A DNA stretch of 64,000 nt from Burkholderiales bacterium (lineage in GTDB: Bacteria; Pseudomonadota; Gammaproteobacteria; Burkholderiales; Burkholderiaceae_C): NCBI GenBank assembly GCA_016702555.1, contig JADJDV010000007.1:310001-374000 (forward strand), in the 5' to 3' direction. This document shows positions 21,670 through 34,179 of this stretch, piece by piece (position 1 is the first letter of the stretch; the number at the start of each line of letters is the position of its first letter). The notes beneath the pieces were generated by a model. It was given only the letters and a program-made list of their open reading frames with translations. It did not search any database and was not told where the DNA came from. A program made the position numbers and the translations under genes.

Positions 21670-23568
21670 TCAGTCCGACAGCGCCTCCCAGCGCTCCAGT
21701 GCGGCGGTCAGTTCCTCGTCGATGGCGCCATCGCGCGCCTGCAGCGCAATTGCCCGCTGCAGATCGGACTGGTAGAGCGAGCCATCGGCCAGCTCAGCGC
21801 GCAGCGCCGCCTGCTCGGCCTCCAGTGCCTCGATCTGCGCGGGCAAGGCGTCCAGCTCGCGCTGCTCCCTGTACGACAGCTTGCGCTTGAGCGGTGGCGC
21901 GACCGCCTCGACGGGCGCAGGTACGGGCGCAGGTGTCGATGCAGGGGCTGCGGCGCTGCGCGCGGGCGCCGCGCCGTCGGCCTCGCGCTGCGCCTGCCAG
22001 CGCGCGCTCTGCGCCAGCCAGTCCTGCACGCCGCCTTCGTATTCGCGCCACTGGCCGGGGCCTTCCCAGGCCAGGGTGCTGGTGACCACGTTGTCCAGGA
22101 AGGCGCGGTCGTGGCTGACCAGAAACACCGTGCCCTCGTAGTTCTGCAGCAATTCCTCCAGCAGCTCCAGCGTGTCGATGTCCAGGTCGTTGGTCGGCTC
22201 GTCCAGCACCAGCACATTGGCCGGGCGCGCGAACAACCGCGCCAACAGCAGCCGGTTGCGTTCGCCGCCCGACAGGCTGCGCACCGGCGAGGCGGCGCGC
22301 GCCGGACTGAACAGGAAGTCGCCCAGGTAGCTCTTCACATGCTGGCGCCGTTGGCCGATCTCGATCCACTCGCTGCCCGGGCTGATGAAGTCCTCCAGCG
22401 TGGCGTCCATGTCGAGCGCGGCGCGCATCTGGTCGAAGTACGCCACCTCCAGGTTGGCGCCGCGCCGCACGTGGCCGCTGTCCGGTTCCAGCTCGCCCAG
22501 GATCAGCTTCAACAGCGTCGTCTTGCCGGCGCCGTTGGGTCCGATCAGGCCGATCCGGTCGCCGCGCAGCACGGTGGTGGTGAGCTGGCTGACGATGAGC
22601 TTGTCGCCAAACGCCAGGCTGATGTCTTCCAGCTCAGCCACCAGCTTGCCCTGGTAGCCCGCCACGCCGGCATCGACGTCGAGCCGCACCCGCCCCACGG
22701 TCTCGCGCCGCGCCGCGCGCGTGGCGCGCAAGTCGTGTAGCCGCTTGACGCGGCCCTGTGCCCGTGTGCGCCGCGCCTCGACGCCCTTGCGCATCCAGAC
22801 TTCCTCCTGCGCCAGCAGCTTGTCGGCGCGCGCGTTGACCACCGTCTCCTGCGCCAGCTGTTCCGCCTTCAGCACTTCGTAGCGTGTGAAGTTGCCCGGA
22901 TACGACAGCAGCTTGCCGCGGTCGAGTTCGACGATGCGGGTCGCCACGCGGTCCAGGAAAGCACGGTCGTGTGTGATCACCACCACGCTGCCCTTGAACT
23001 CGATCAGCAATTGCTCCAGCCAGTGAATGGCGTCCAGGTCGAGGTGGTTGGTCGGCTCATCCAGCAGCAGCACATCGGGCCGCGCCACCAGCGCCTGAGC
23101 CAACGCCACCCGCTTGCGCGTGCCGCCCGACAACTCGCCAATGCGCTCGTCGGCCGGCAGGCGCAGCCGCTGCAGGCTCTCTTCCACCCGTTGGCGCCAG
23201 CTCCAGCCGTCTTGCGCCTCGATCTGCGTCTGCAAGGCGTCCAGATCGGCGGCGTTGCCCGAGCTGTAGGCGTCCAGCAGCGCGCGCACCGGCTGCAGGC
23301 TGAGCGCGACGGTATCGAACACGCTGGCGTCGGGCGGCAGATCGGGCTCCTGCGCGACGTGCGCCACGCGCAGGCCGCGCTCCTGTCGCAGCTCGCCGTC
23401 GTCCGCGTGTTCATGCCCCGCCAAAATGCGCAGCAGCGAGGATTTGCCCGCACCGTTGCGGCCGATCAGGCCGACGCGCTCACCGGCCTCAAGCGCGAAG
23501 TCGGCGTGATCGAGCAGCGCCACATGCCCGAAGGCAAGCTGGGCGTTCTGGAGTGTGAGCAAGGACAT
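21670..23568 (-). CDS. ABC-F family ATPase (Uup-like)
   Basis: Soluble protein of 632 residues with two ABC ATPase domains and no membrane segments, the ABC-F layout. First domain: Walker A GRNGAGKSSLL, signature LSGGTRKRVALAQAL, Walker B LLLDEPTNHLD. Second: GPNGAGKTTLLK, LSGGERNRLLLARL, LVLDEPTNDLD. The C-terminal 90 residues (KRKLSYREQRELDALPAQIEALE...) form a coiled coil typical of Uup. ABC-F proteins act on ribosomes or, for Uup, bind branched DNA and affect translation and transposon excision. Start at 23568 (MSLLTLQNAQ) chosen because the 27 codons upstream are not family-like. It points away from the rRNA operon. Confidence 0.93.
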   Translation of the reverse strand: MSLLTLQNAQLAFGHVALLDHADFALEAGERVGLIGRNGAGKSSLLRILAGHEHADDGELRQERGLRVAHVAQEPDLPPDASVFDTVALSLQPVRALLDAYSSGNAADLDALQTQIEAQDGWSWRQRVEESLQRLRLPADERIGELSGGTRKRVALAQALVARPDVLLLDEPTNHLDLDAIHWLEQLLIEFKGSVVVITHDRAFLDRVATRIVELDRGKLLSYPGNFTRYEVLKAEQLAQETVVNARADKLLAQEEVWMRKGVEARRTRAQGRVKRLHDLRATRAARRETVGRVRLDVDAGVAGYQGKLVAELEDISLAFGDKLIVSQLTTTVLRGDRIGLIGPNGAGKTTLLKLILGELEPDSGHVRRGANLEVAYFDQMRAALDMDATLEDFISPGSEWIEIGQRRQHVKSYLGDFLFSPARAASPVRSLSGGERNRLLLARLFARPANVLVLDEPTNDLDIDTLELLEELLQNYEGTVFLVSHDRAFLDNVVTSTLAWEGPGQWREYEGGVQDWLAQSARWQAQREADGAAPARSAAAPASTPAPVPAPVEAVAPPLKRKLSYREQRELDALPAQIEALEAEQAALRAELADGSLYQSDLQRAIALQARDGAIDEELTAALERWEALSD

Positions 23569-23635
23569 GGGAAGAGTCTGACAATGAAGCGGCGGAGCGG
23601 GCGACGCAGCCCGCACAAAATTTTTTTGCGAAGGC

Positions 23636-23665
23636 TTGCGCAACGCCAAAAAACGATGCTATAGT
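23636..23665 (+). promoter_or_regulatory. rRNA promoter P1
   Basis: TTGCGC at 23636-23641 and TATAGT at 23660-23665 with an 18-base spacer, preceded by an A/T run (cacaaaattttttt) that resembles an UP element. Followed by a GC-rich stretch such as discriminators of rRNA promoters. Confidence 0.6.
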
Positions 23666-23781
23666 CTAGGGCTTCGCTGATTGCTGGCAACAACGGTCAA
23701 CGAGGCGGCAAAGGGCCCACAAGCCCAGCGCCGGCAGGGTCGGCCGAAGCAGCAGTCGCAAATCGGTAAAAACCCTAAGAT

Positions 23782-23811
23782 TTGACAGGTCTTTAGAAAA
23801 TCTGTCATAAT
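23782..23811 (+). promoter_or_regulatory. rRNA promoter P2
   Basis: Consensus -35 TTGACA at 23782-23787 and CATAAT at 23806-23811, spacer 18 bases, about 205 bases before the 16S 5' end. Confidence 0.65.
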
Positions 23812-24015
23812 TCAGGGCTCAGTTGATCGCAACTGAGTTGAGCAAAAAACCAAATTTTGCTCCGGTTCATTAAAAACATACAGCCGATAAGCGTGGGCGT
23901 TTGATGGCGAATTGCCAAGGTCTTTCAGACTATCAAACGCTCATGAGAACAGAAGTGAAGTTCACTTCAATTCCGTTTAAATGAGTGACTCGCAAGAGTA
24001 TAAATTTTCAAGATC

Positions 24016-25546
<1,531 letters not shown>

Positions 25547-25642
25547 CTGGAAACAAGCAATTCAATTCAAACGTCCACACTTATCGGTTGTTGGAAGGTG
25601 TCGCCACCAGCGGTCTGGGCCAGCGTGGCCAGTTGGCCAGCT

Positions 25643-25719
25643 GGGTCTGTAGCTCAGTTGGTTAGAGCACCGTCTTGATAAGGCGGGGGTCGTTGGTTCG
25701 AGACCAACCAGACCCACCA
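25643..25719 (+). tRNA. tRNA-Ile (anticodon GAT)
   Basis: Cloverleaf of 77 bases with acceptor GGGTCTG/CAGACCC, encoded CCA at 25717-25719 and anticodon GAT at 25677-25679 in the loop TTGATAA. TTCGAGA T-loop present. Standard position in the 16S-23S spacer. Confidence 0.97.
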
Positions 25720-25740
25720 TTCCCTCCACAAGATCAACCT

Positions 25741-25816
25741 GGGGGATTAGCTCAGCTGGGAGAGCACCTGCTTTGCAAGCAGGGGGTCGTCGGTTCGATC
25801 CCGTCATCCTCCACCA
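25741..25816 (+). tRNA. tRNA-Ala (anticodon TGC)
   Basis: Cloverleaf of 76 bases, acceptor GGGGGAT/ATCCTCC with the G3-U70 pair that marks tRNA-Ala, anticodon TGC at 25774-25776, encoded CCA at 25814-25816. Separated from tRNA-Ile by 21 bases. Confidence 0.97.
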
Positions 25817-26117
25817 TTCATTGTTCATATCAAAGCATCATGCTGGTGCTTTGATATTGGCATTGCCAATAGCGAGTCGCAAGACTCACGGCTGTTCTTT
25901 AACAATTCATAGAGTCGAATCAGCGTTGTCAACGGAAAGAGCGTCATGGCTCACCGTGCCGTTGGCAACATTTTTTGATTGCGTCACAACGAATATCAGC
26001 TTGTCTGAAATTCGAGTAATTTGAGCTCTCAGCTCAATTACGGCATAACGCGTCAGGTGAAAGACCTGACAAGTCTCTTGATGATTTTGTGTTTCGTGAG
26101 AAACGTCAAAGTTATAG
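25817..26117 (+). other. 16S-23S spacer after the tRNAs, with a boxA-like site
   Basis: No gene. TGTTCTTTAACAA at 25893-25905 matches the boxA antitermination consensus before 23S rRNA. Further on, short inverted repeats (for example CAGGTGAAAGACCTG near 26053) probably belong to precursor processing. Confidence 0.6.
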
Positions 26118-28986
<2,869 letters not shown>

Positions 28987-29099
28987 ATAACTTTGATCGA
29001 AGATCGATCAGGGTGGTTATGCCAAGTGACGCATTCAAGATAAGCTGATTTGCTCTATGAATTGGTCGCTCAGACTGAAATCTGGGTGGCAAAAAGTTA

Positions 29100-29215
29100 T
29101 GCCTGATGACCATAGCAAGGTGGTACCACTCCTTCCCATCCCGAACAGGACAGTGAAACGCCTTAGCGCCGATGATAGTGCGGATTCCCGTGTGAAAGTA
29201 GGACATTGTCAGGCT
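29100..29215 (+). rRNA. 5S ribosomal RNA
   Basis: About 116 bases. Terminal helix GCCTGA (29101-29106) with TCAGGC (29209-29214); internal hallmark CCCGAACAGGACAGTGAAACGC and GCGCCGATGATAGTG. Confidence 0.93.
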
Positions 29216-29227
29216 ATTACAGCAAGG

Positions 29228-29262
29228 AACGCCCGATCAGAAATGATCGGGCGTTTTCTTTT
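29228..29262 (+). terminator. Rho-independent terminator of the rRNA operon
   Basis: Perfect 12-bp stem AACGCCCGATCA / TGATCGGGCGTT with loop GAAA (29240-29243), followed by TTCTTTT. Confidence 0.92.
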
Positions 29263-29349
29263 GTGCGCTCGATTTTTCGTCTTTTCCGCTCGAGTACGGA
29301 CACGAACAAGTTTCCGATGCGAAAGTGCGCGACGCCCTACAATCAGTCC

Positions 29350-30810
29350 ATGATCTCCCGCGAACCCACCTTGGCGCGACTGGCGACGGCGCGCGAACTG
29401 CTGTTGCAGCCCTTTGGTCTGAACGAGGCCGATCTCGGCAAGACCTTGTCGCTCATTGCAGAGCAGAAGGTCGACGACGCAGACCTGTATTTCCAGTACA
29501 CCCGCAGCGAAGGCTGGAGCCTGGAAGAGGGCATCGTCAAGACGGGTGGCTTTTCGATCGACCAAGGCGTGGGCGTGCGTGCGGTCTCAGGCGAGAAGAC
29601 GGCGTTCGCCTATTCGGATGATATCTCCGCCGTTTCGCTGGCCGATGCCGCCCATACGGTGCGGACGATCGGCAGCATGGGCAGCAGCCGGCGCGTCCGC
29701 TTGCCGAAAGCCAGACTGGCACCCAGCCGCGCGCTGTACGAGGGCATGGATCCCATCGCGACGCTGGGCAGTGCAGACAAGGTGGCGCTGCTGGAAAAGG
29801 CGGAACGCCTGGCGCGTGCCAAGGATCCGCGCGTGGTCCAGGTGATGGCGGGTCTGGCCAGTGAGTACGACGTGGTGTTGATCGCGCGACTCGACGGCAC
29901 GCTGGCGGCCGATGTGCGGCCGCTGGTGCGTTTGTCGGTGACGGTGATCGCGGAGCAGGATGGGCGCCGCGAGGTCGGCTCCTTCGGTGGCGGTGGCCGC
30001 TTCGGGCTGGCCTATTTCGACGACGTCCTGGTGCGCCAGTATGTGGACCAAGCCGTCGCGGCCGCCCTGACCAATCTGGAGTCGCGTCCGGCGCCGGCCG
30101 GCGAGATGACGGTGGTGCTCGGCCCTGGCTGGCCAGGCGTGCTGTTGCATGAAGCGGTAGGTCATGGGCTCGAGGGCGATTTCAACCGTAAGGGTTCGAG
30201 CGCCTTCAGTGGTCGCATTGGCCAGCGCGTGGCGGCCAAGGGCGTGACGGTGCTGGACGACGGCACCATTACCGATCGCCGGGGCAGCCTGAACATCGAC
30301 GACGAGGGCCACGCCACCCAGTGCAATGTGTTGATCGAGGACGGCATCCTCAAGGGCTACCTGCAGGACGCCCTGAATGCGCGCCTGATGAAGGTCAAGC
30401 CGACCGGCAATGGCCGGCGTGAGAGTTACGCCCACATTCCCATGCCGCGCATGACCAACACCTACATGCTGGGCGGCGATAAGGACCCGGCCGAAATCGT
30501 TGCCAGCATCAAGAAGGGTTTGTATGCCACCAACTTTGGCGGTGGCCAGGTGGACATCACCAGCGGCAAGTTCGTGTTCTCGGCCAGTGAGGCATTCTGG
30601 GTCGAGAACGGCAAGATCCAGTACCCGGTCAAGGGCGCGACCATTGTCGGCAGTGGACCGGAATCGCTCAAGCGCATCACCATGATCGGCAACGACATGC
30701 GGCTGGATTCCGGTGTCGGCACCTGCGGCAAGGAAGGGCAGAGCGTGCCGGTCGGCGTTGGCCAGCCAACGCTGCGCCTGGATGGCCTCACGGTCGGTGG
30801 CACCGCCTGA
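29350..30810 (+). CDS. tldD: Metalloprotease TldD
   Basis: Subunit of the TldD/TldE(PmbA) metalloprotease that degrades unfolded peptides and takes part in microcin and CcdA processing. The 486-residue product carries the HExxxH zinc motif in GVLLHEAVGHGLEGDFNRKG, with a further ligand expected in the C-terminal half; family segments KGVTVLDDGTITDRRGSLNIDDEG and RRESYAHIPMPRMTNTYMLGG are present. The ATG at 29350 is chosen because the upstream frame overlaps the 5S region and terminator. The tldE/pmbA partner is not in this window. Confidence 0.95.
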   Translation: MISREPTLARLATARELLLQPFGLNEADLGKTLSLIAEQKVDDADLYFQYTRSEGWSLEEGIVKTGGFSIDQGVGVRAVSGEKTAFAYSDDISAVSLADAAHTVRTIGSMGSSRRVRLPKARLAPSRALYEGMDPIATLGSADKVALLEKAERLARAKDPRVVQVMAGLASEYDVVLIARLDGTLAADVRPLVRLSVTVIAEQDGRREVGSFGGGGRFGLAYFDDVLVRQYVDQAVAAALTNLESRPAPAGEMTVVLGPGWPGVLLHEAVGHGLEGDFNRKGSSAFSGRIGQRVAAKGVTVLDDGTITDRRGSLNIDDEGHATQCNVLIEDGILKGYLQDALNARLMKVKPTGNGRRESYAHIPMPRMTNTYMLGGDKDPAEIVASIKKGLYATNFGGGQVDITSGKFVFSASEAFWVENGKIQYPVKGATIVGSGPESLKRITMIGNDMRLDSGVGTCGKEGQSVPVGVGQPTLRLDGLTVGGTA

Positions 30811-30871
30811 ATGCATGGCGACGGGATGTGTGCATGAAGGCCGTTCCCGGCCGTGCTACACTTGCTGGGTC

Positions 30872-30943
30872 ATGAAAACGCAAGTCGTGTTCGGCTTTTA
30901 CTTTTGGTTCTCTGTCCATGGCGGACGAGAGGTCAAAGTGTAA
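30872..30943 (+). CDS. Aromatic leader peptide of the DAHP synthase gene
   Basis: Short frame of 23 codons starting ATG-AAA-ACG and ending GTG-TAA. Residues 7-13 read FGFYFWF: four Phe, one Tyr and one Trp codon within seven codons. It is followed, 21 bases after its stop, by an intrinsic terminator, and 92 bases after its stop by the DAHP synthase gene. That layout is the classical attenuation leader: ribosome stalling at aromatic codons would decide whether the terminator forms. A GGCGG at 30920-30924, in the last third of the leader frame, is complementary to the CCGCC in the terminator's 5' arm and is a candidate antiterminator strand. The ribosome-binding site is weak (ctggg). The function is inferred; the composition and position make chance unlikely. 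Confidence 0.8.
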   Translation: MKTQVVFGFYFWFSVHGGREVKV

Positions 30944-30964
30944 GCGCGCAACCGACCCCCCGAC

Positions 30965-30999
30965 AAAACCGCCGATGCGATGAGCCCGGCGGTTTTTTT
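30965..30999 (+). terminator. Attenuator terminator before the DAHP synthase gene
   Basis: Stem AAAACCGCCG (30965-30974) with CGGCGGTTTT (30987-30996), 12-base loop, T-run to 30999. It lies between the aromatic leader peptide and the aroG start, so it can only be an attenuator for aroG (tldD already ended 150 bases before). Confidence 0.85.
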
Positions 31000-31035
31000 G
31001 TGCCTGATCTCTTCTTTCATTCCAAGGACCCAGCA

Positions 31036-32163
31036 ATGAACGCCAAAGCCGTGCCGACCACCGATTCGTGGCAGCAGTCGCCGCAACGCACCAGCCAGAC
31101 CGACGACGAACGCATCAAGGACATCACCGTGCTGCCGCCTCCCGAGCATTTGATCCGCTTCTTCCCGATTCGTGGGACTCCGGTGGAGTCGCTGATTTCC
31201 AACACGCGCCAGGCGATCCGCCGCATCCTCACCGGCAAGGACGATCGCCTGATGGTCGTCATTGGCCCTTGCTCGATCCACGACCCCATTGCGGCGATGG
31301 ATTACGCGCGCCGCCTGAAGGCGCTGCGCGACAAGCATGCCGATGCGCTGGAGATCGTGATGCGCGTCTATTTCGAGAAGCCGCGCACCACCGTCGGCTG
31401 GAAGGGCCTGATCAACGATCCCTACCTGGACGAGAGCTACCGCATCGACGAGGGCCTGCGCATTGCGCGCCAGTTGCTGATCGAGATCAACCGCCTCGGC
31501 CTGCCAGCGGGCAGCGAGTTCCTCGACGTGATTTCGCCGCAGTACATCGGCGATCTGATCAGCTGGGGTGCGATCGGCGCGCGCACCACCGAAAGCCAGG
31601 TGCATCGCGAACTGGCCAGCGGCCTGTCGGCACCGATCGGCTTCAAGAACGGCACCGACGGCAACATCCGCATCGCCACCGACGCCATCCAGGCGGCGGC
31701 GCGCGGGCACCACTTCCTGTCGGTACACAAGAACGGGCAGGTCGCCATCGTGCATACGGACGGCAACAAGGACTGCCACGTCATCCTGCGCGGCGGCAAG
31801 GCGCCCAATTACGACAGCGCCAGCGTTGAAGCCGCGTGCAAGGAGCTGGAGGCATCCCGGCTGCCGCCCTTGCTGATGGTCGATTGCAGCCACGCCAACA
31901 GCAGCAAGCAGCATGAGCGCCAACTCGACGTGGCGCGCGACATCGCATCGCAGATCAGCAGCGGCTCGCGCCGCGTGTGCGGCGTGATGGTGGAGAGCCA
32001 CATCCACGGTGGGGCGCAGAAATTCACGCCCGGCAAGGACCAGGTCGGTGCACTGGAGTACGCCAAGAGCATCACCGACGCCTGCATCGGCTGGGATGAT
32101 TCGCAGACCATGCTGCAACTGCTGGCCGATGCGGTGCGCGCGCGCCGGGCCAAGGCAGGCTGA
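31036..32163 (+). CDS. aroG: 3-deoxy-7-phosphoheptulonate (DAHP) synthase, class I
   Basis: First step of the shikimate pathway: PEP + erythrose-4-phosphate to DAHP. The 375-residue product matches the AroG/AroF/AroH type: RLMVVIGPCSIHDPIAAMDYARRL, MRVYFEKPRTTVGWKGLINDP, GARTTESQVHRELASGLSAPIGFKNGTDG, VDCSHANSSKQ and GVMVESHIHGGAQ (metal and substrate residues). The open frame extends upstream through the leader, but the ATG at 31036 gives the right N-terminus. Expression is probably controlled by the upstream leader peptide and attenuator. Which aromatic amino acid inhibits the enzyme is not evident by eye. Confidence 0.95.
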   Translation: MNAKAVPTTDSWQQSPQRTSQTDDERIKDITVLPPPEHLIRFFPIRGTPVESLISNTRQAIRRILTGKDDRLMVVIGPCSIHDPIAAMDYARRLKALRDKHADALEIVMRVYFEKPRTTVGWKGLINDPYLDESYRIDEGLRIARQLLIEINRLGLPAGSEFLDVISPQYIGDLISWGAIGARTTESQVHRELASGLSAPIGFKNGTDGNIRIATDAIQAAARGHHFLSVHKNGQVAIVHTDGNKDCHVILRGGKAPNYDSASVEAACKELEASRLPPLLMVDCSHANSSKQHERQLDVARDIASQISSGSRRVCGVMVESHIHGGAQKFTPGKDQVGALEYAKSITDACIGWDDSQTMLQLLADAVRARRAKAG

Positions 32164-32270
32164 CGCGCGTCAAGTTCGGCAGCGATCAATTCGACTACAT
32201 TTTAGGGTTGTGCCGCAGCGCGGCACCCATCCACCTTATTCATCGCGGCTCACAGGAGATCGGCAGCATC

Positions 32271-32582
32271 ATGCAAAGCGAAGTTCGTGTCATTCAGGAC
32301 GAGCGCACCGAATGGCGCTTCGATCTCGATCAGCAGGTGCCGATGAGCAATGCGCAGGGGCGCGACTGGCTCGACGCCCAGTTCATCCAGTTGGGCAGCG
32401 AGCCATTGCGCCCGACGGGCAAGCTGCTGCTGGCCGACAAGGTGCTGGTGGTGGCGCGCGATGCCGGTCCGCGTCTGCTGGACGATGCGCAATGGGGCAT
32501 GTCGTTCGCGCGCGCCGCCAGCGCCGCGCTGGCCAAGCCGGTGGTGCGTGTCGATCTGGGTGCGATGACGATTTCGTACTGA
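32271..32582 (+). CDS. Conserved hypothetical protein, 103 residues
   Basis: Not recognised. A small acidic-basic protein without signal peptide or membrane segment: an N-terminal part (VRVIQDERTEWRFDLDQQVPMSNAQGRDWLDAQFIQLG), a Pro-Leu strand region (PTGKLLLADKVLVVARDAG) and a C-terminal helix AASAALAKPVVRVDLGAMTISY. Codon use is normal for the genome, and AGGAG sits 13 bases before the ATG at 32271. Lies 107 bases after aroG on the same strand, so it may be in the same transcript. Confidence 0.6.
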   Translation: MQSEVRVIQDERTEWRFDLDQQVPMSNAQGRDWLDAQFIQLGSEPLRPTGKLLLADKVLVVARDAGPRLLDDAQWGMSFARAASAALAKPVVRVDLGAMTISY

Positions 32583-32632
32583 GTACGCCTATCGGGCGAA
32601 CCAAGCCCGAAAAAGCAACGGGGCGCGCGTGA

Positions 32633-34048
32633 TCAAGCGTCGCGCAGGCGCGCCAGCAGCCGTTCGTGCACGCCACCAAAGCCGCCGTTGCTCATGCACA
32701 GCACATGGTCGCCGGCCCGGGCGGTGCGGCCGACCTGGTCGACAATGGCGTCGATCGATCCCGCCACCTGCGCGCGCGCGCCCAGCGGTGCCAGCGCAGC
32801 GGCGGCGTCCCAGTCCAGCCCGCCGGTGTGGCAGAACGACAGGTCGGCGTGCTCCAGCGCCCAGGGCAGTTGCGCTTTCATGGTGCCCAGCTTCATCGTG
32901 TTGCTGCGCGGCTCGAACACTGCAAGGATGCGCTCACTTCGCTTGCCGGCGGCGTCGAGCTGTCGACGCAGGCCATCGACCGTGGTGCGAATGGCGGTGG
33001 GGTGGTGGGCGAAGTCGTCGTAGACGGTGATCAGGCCGCCGCCCTGCGGTGCGGTGCCGCGCAACTCCATGCGGCGGCGCACGTTCTGAAAGCTGCCCAA
33101 GGCCTGACATGCCGCGGCCGGTGCCACGCCGACATGCTCGGCGGCGGCGATGGCCGCCAGCGCGTTGAGCTGGTTGTGCGTGCCCGACAGCGACCAGCGG
33201 ACGTGGCCCGTCGCTTGCCCACGCCATTGCACGTCGAAGTCGCTGGCGTCGCCGTGCGCCGTGAAGTCGCTCACCGCCGCGCCGAATGAACGCTGCTCGC
33301 TCCAGCAGCCCTGCGCCAGCACGCGTTGCAGGCTCTCCTCCAGCCCGTTGACGACCACCCGGCCGGAGGCGGGCACGGTGCGCACCAGGTGATGGAACTG
33401 GCGCTCGATGGCGGCCAGGTTGTCGAAGATGTCGGCGTGATCGAACTCCAGGTTGTTCAGCACCGCCGTGCGTGGCCGGTAGTGCACGAACTTGCTGCGC
33501 TTGTCGAAGAAGGCGGTGTCGTACTCGTCCGCTTCAATGACGAACAAGGACCGTGCTTGCCCCGACGCCTGCGTGCCCAGGCGCGCGCTGATGCCGAAAT
33601 TCAGTGGCACGCCGCCCACCAGAAAGCCGGGCGACAACCCCGCGCTTTCCAGAATCCACGCCAGCATCGACGTCACGGTCGTCTTGCCGTGTGTGCCCGC
33701 GACCGCCAGCACGTGACGGCCTTGCAGCACGTTCTCCAGCAGCCACTGCGGACCGCTGATGTAGGGTGCGCCGGCGTCGAGGATGGCTTCCATCAGCGGG
33801 TATGTCGGCGTGCCATCCGCCAGGCGCGCACGGCTGACCACGTTGCCGACAACGAACACATCGGGCTTCAGCGTCAGCTGGTCGGCGCCATAGCCTTCGA
33901 TGAGTTCGATGCCCAAGGCGCGCAACTGATCGCTCATGGGCGGATACACGCCCGCGTCGCAGCCGGTGACCCGATGCCCGGCCTCGCGTGCCAGCGCCGC
34001 CACACCGCCCATGAAGGTACCGCAAATGCCCAGAATGTGAATATGCAT
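32633..34048 (-). CDS. mpl: UDP-N-acetylmuramate:L-alanyl-gamma-D-glutamyl-meso-diaminopimelate ligase
   Basis: Muropeptide recycling: joins the recovered tripeptide L-Ala-D-Glu-mDAP to UDP-MurNAc. The 471-residue Mur ligase begins MHIHILGICGTFMGGVAALAREAGH (Mpl-type N-terminal domain); the ATP loop is VAGTHGKTTVTSMLAW; central motifs EADEYDTAFFDKRSKF and NNLEFDHADIF follow, and the C-terminal domain has VYDDFAHHPTAIRTTVDGL. The start at 34048 is preferred over 34078 from family alignment. Together with ampD in this window it marks an active recycling pathway. Confidence 0.94.
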   Translation of the reverse strand: MHIHILGICGTFMGGVAALAREAGHRVTGCDAGVYPPMSDQLRALGIELIEGYGADQLTLKPDVFVVGNVVSRARLADGTPTYPLMEAILDAGAPYISGPQWLLENVLQGRHVLAVAGTHGKTTVTSMLAWILESAGLSPGFLVGGVPLNFGISARLGTQASGQARSLFVIEADEYDTAFFDKRSKFVHYRPRTAVLNNLEFDHADIFDNLAAIERQFHHLVRTVPASGRVVVNGLEESLQRVLAQGCWSEQRSFGAAVSDFTAHGDASDFDVQWRGQATGHVRWSLSGTHNQLNALAAIAAAEHVGVAPAAACQALGSFQNVRRRMELRGTAPQGGGLITVYDDFAHHPTAIRTTVDGLRRQLDAAGKRSERILAVFEPRSNTMKLGTMKAQLPWALEHADLSFCHTGGLDWDAAAALAPLGARAQVAGSIDAIVDQVGRTARAGDHVLCMSNGGFGGVHERLLARLRDA

Positions 34049-34179
34049 GGGCCCGGATTCTACGGTGCCAGCACGCACCCTCCCGGTCGCAGATCGGCGC
34101 GGAATCTGTGCCGGCAGCTACGCAAAACGTAGTGGTACCGCTTGCCCATGGCCGCCGCATCGGCCATGGACAAGCGGCT

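Larger units (their letters stand above)
23569..24015 (+). promoter_or_regulatory. rRNA operon promoter and leader region
   Basis: No coding sequence. The stretch is AT-richer than its surroundings and carries two sigma70-like promoters (see separate entries), a leader hairpin GCGTTTGAT (23897-23905) pairing with ATCAAACGC (23932-23940), and a boxA-like segment around 23870 (ggttcattaaaaaca). These are expected rRNA leader parts: tandem promoters, antitermination and processing of the 16S precursor. Confidence 0.75.

Noticed and set aside
30856..30861. TACACT as -10 box of the aroG leader
   Set aside because: It would start transcription at the leader ATG itself, leaving no ribosome site, and no -35 is present at a suitable distance.
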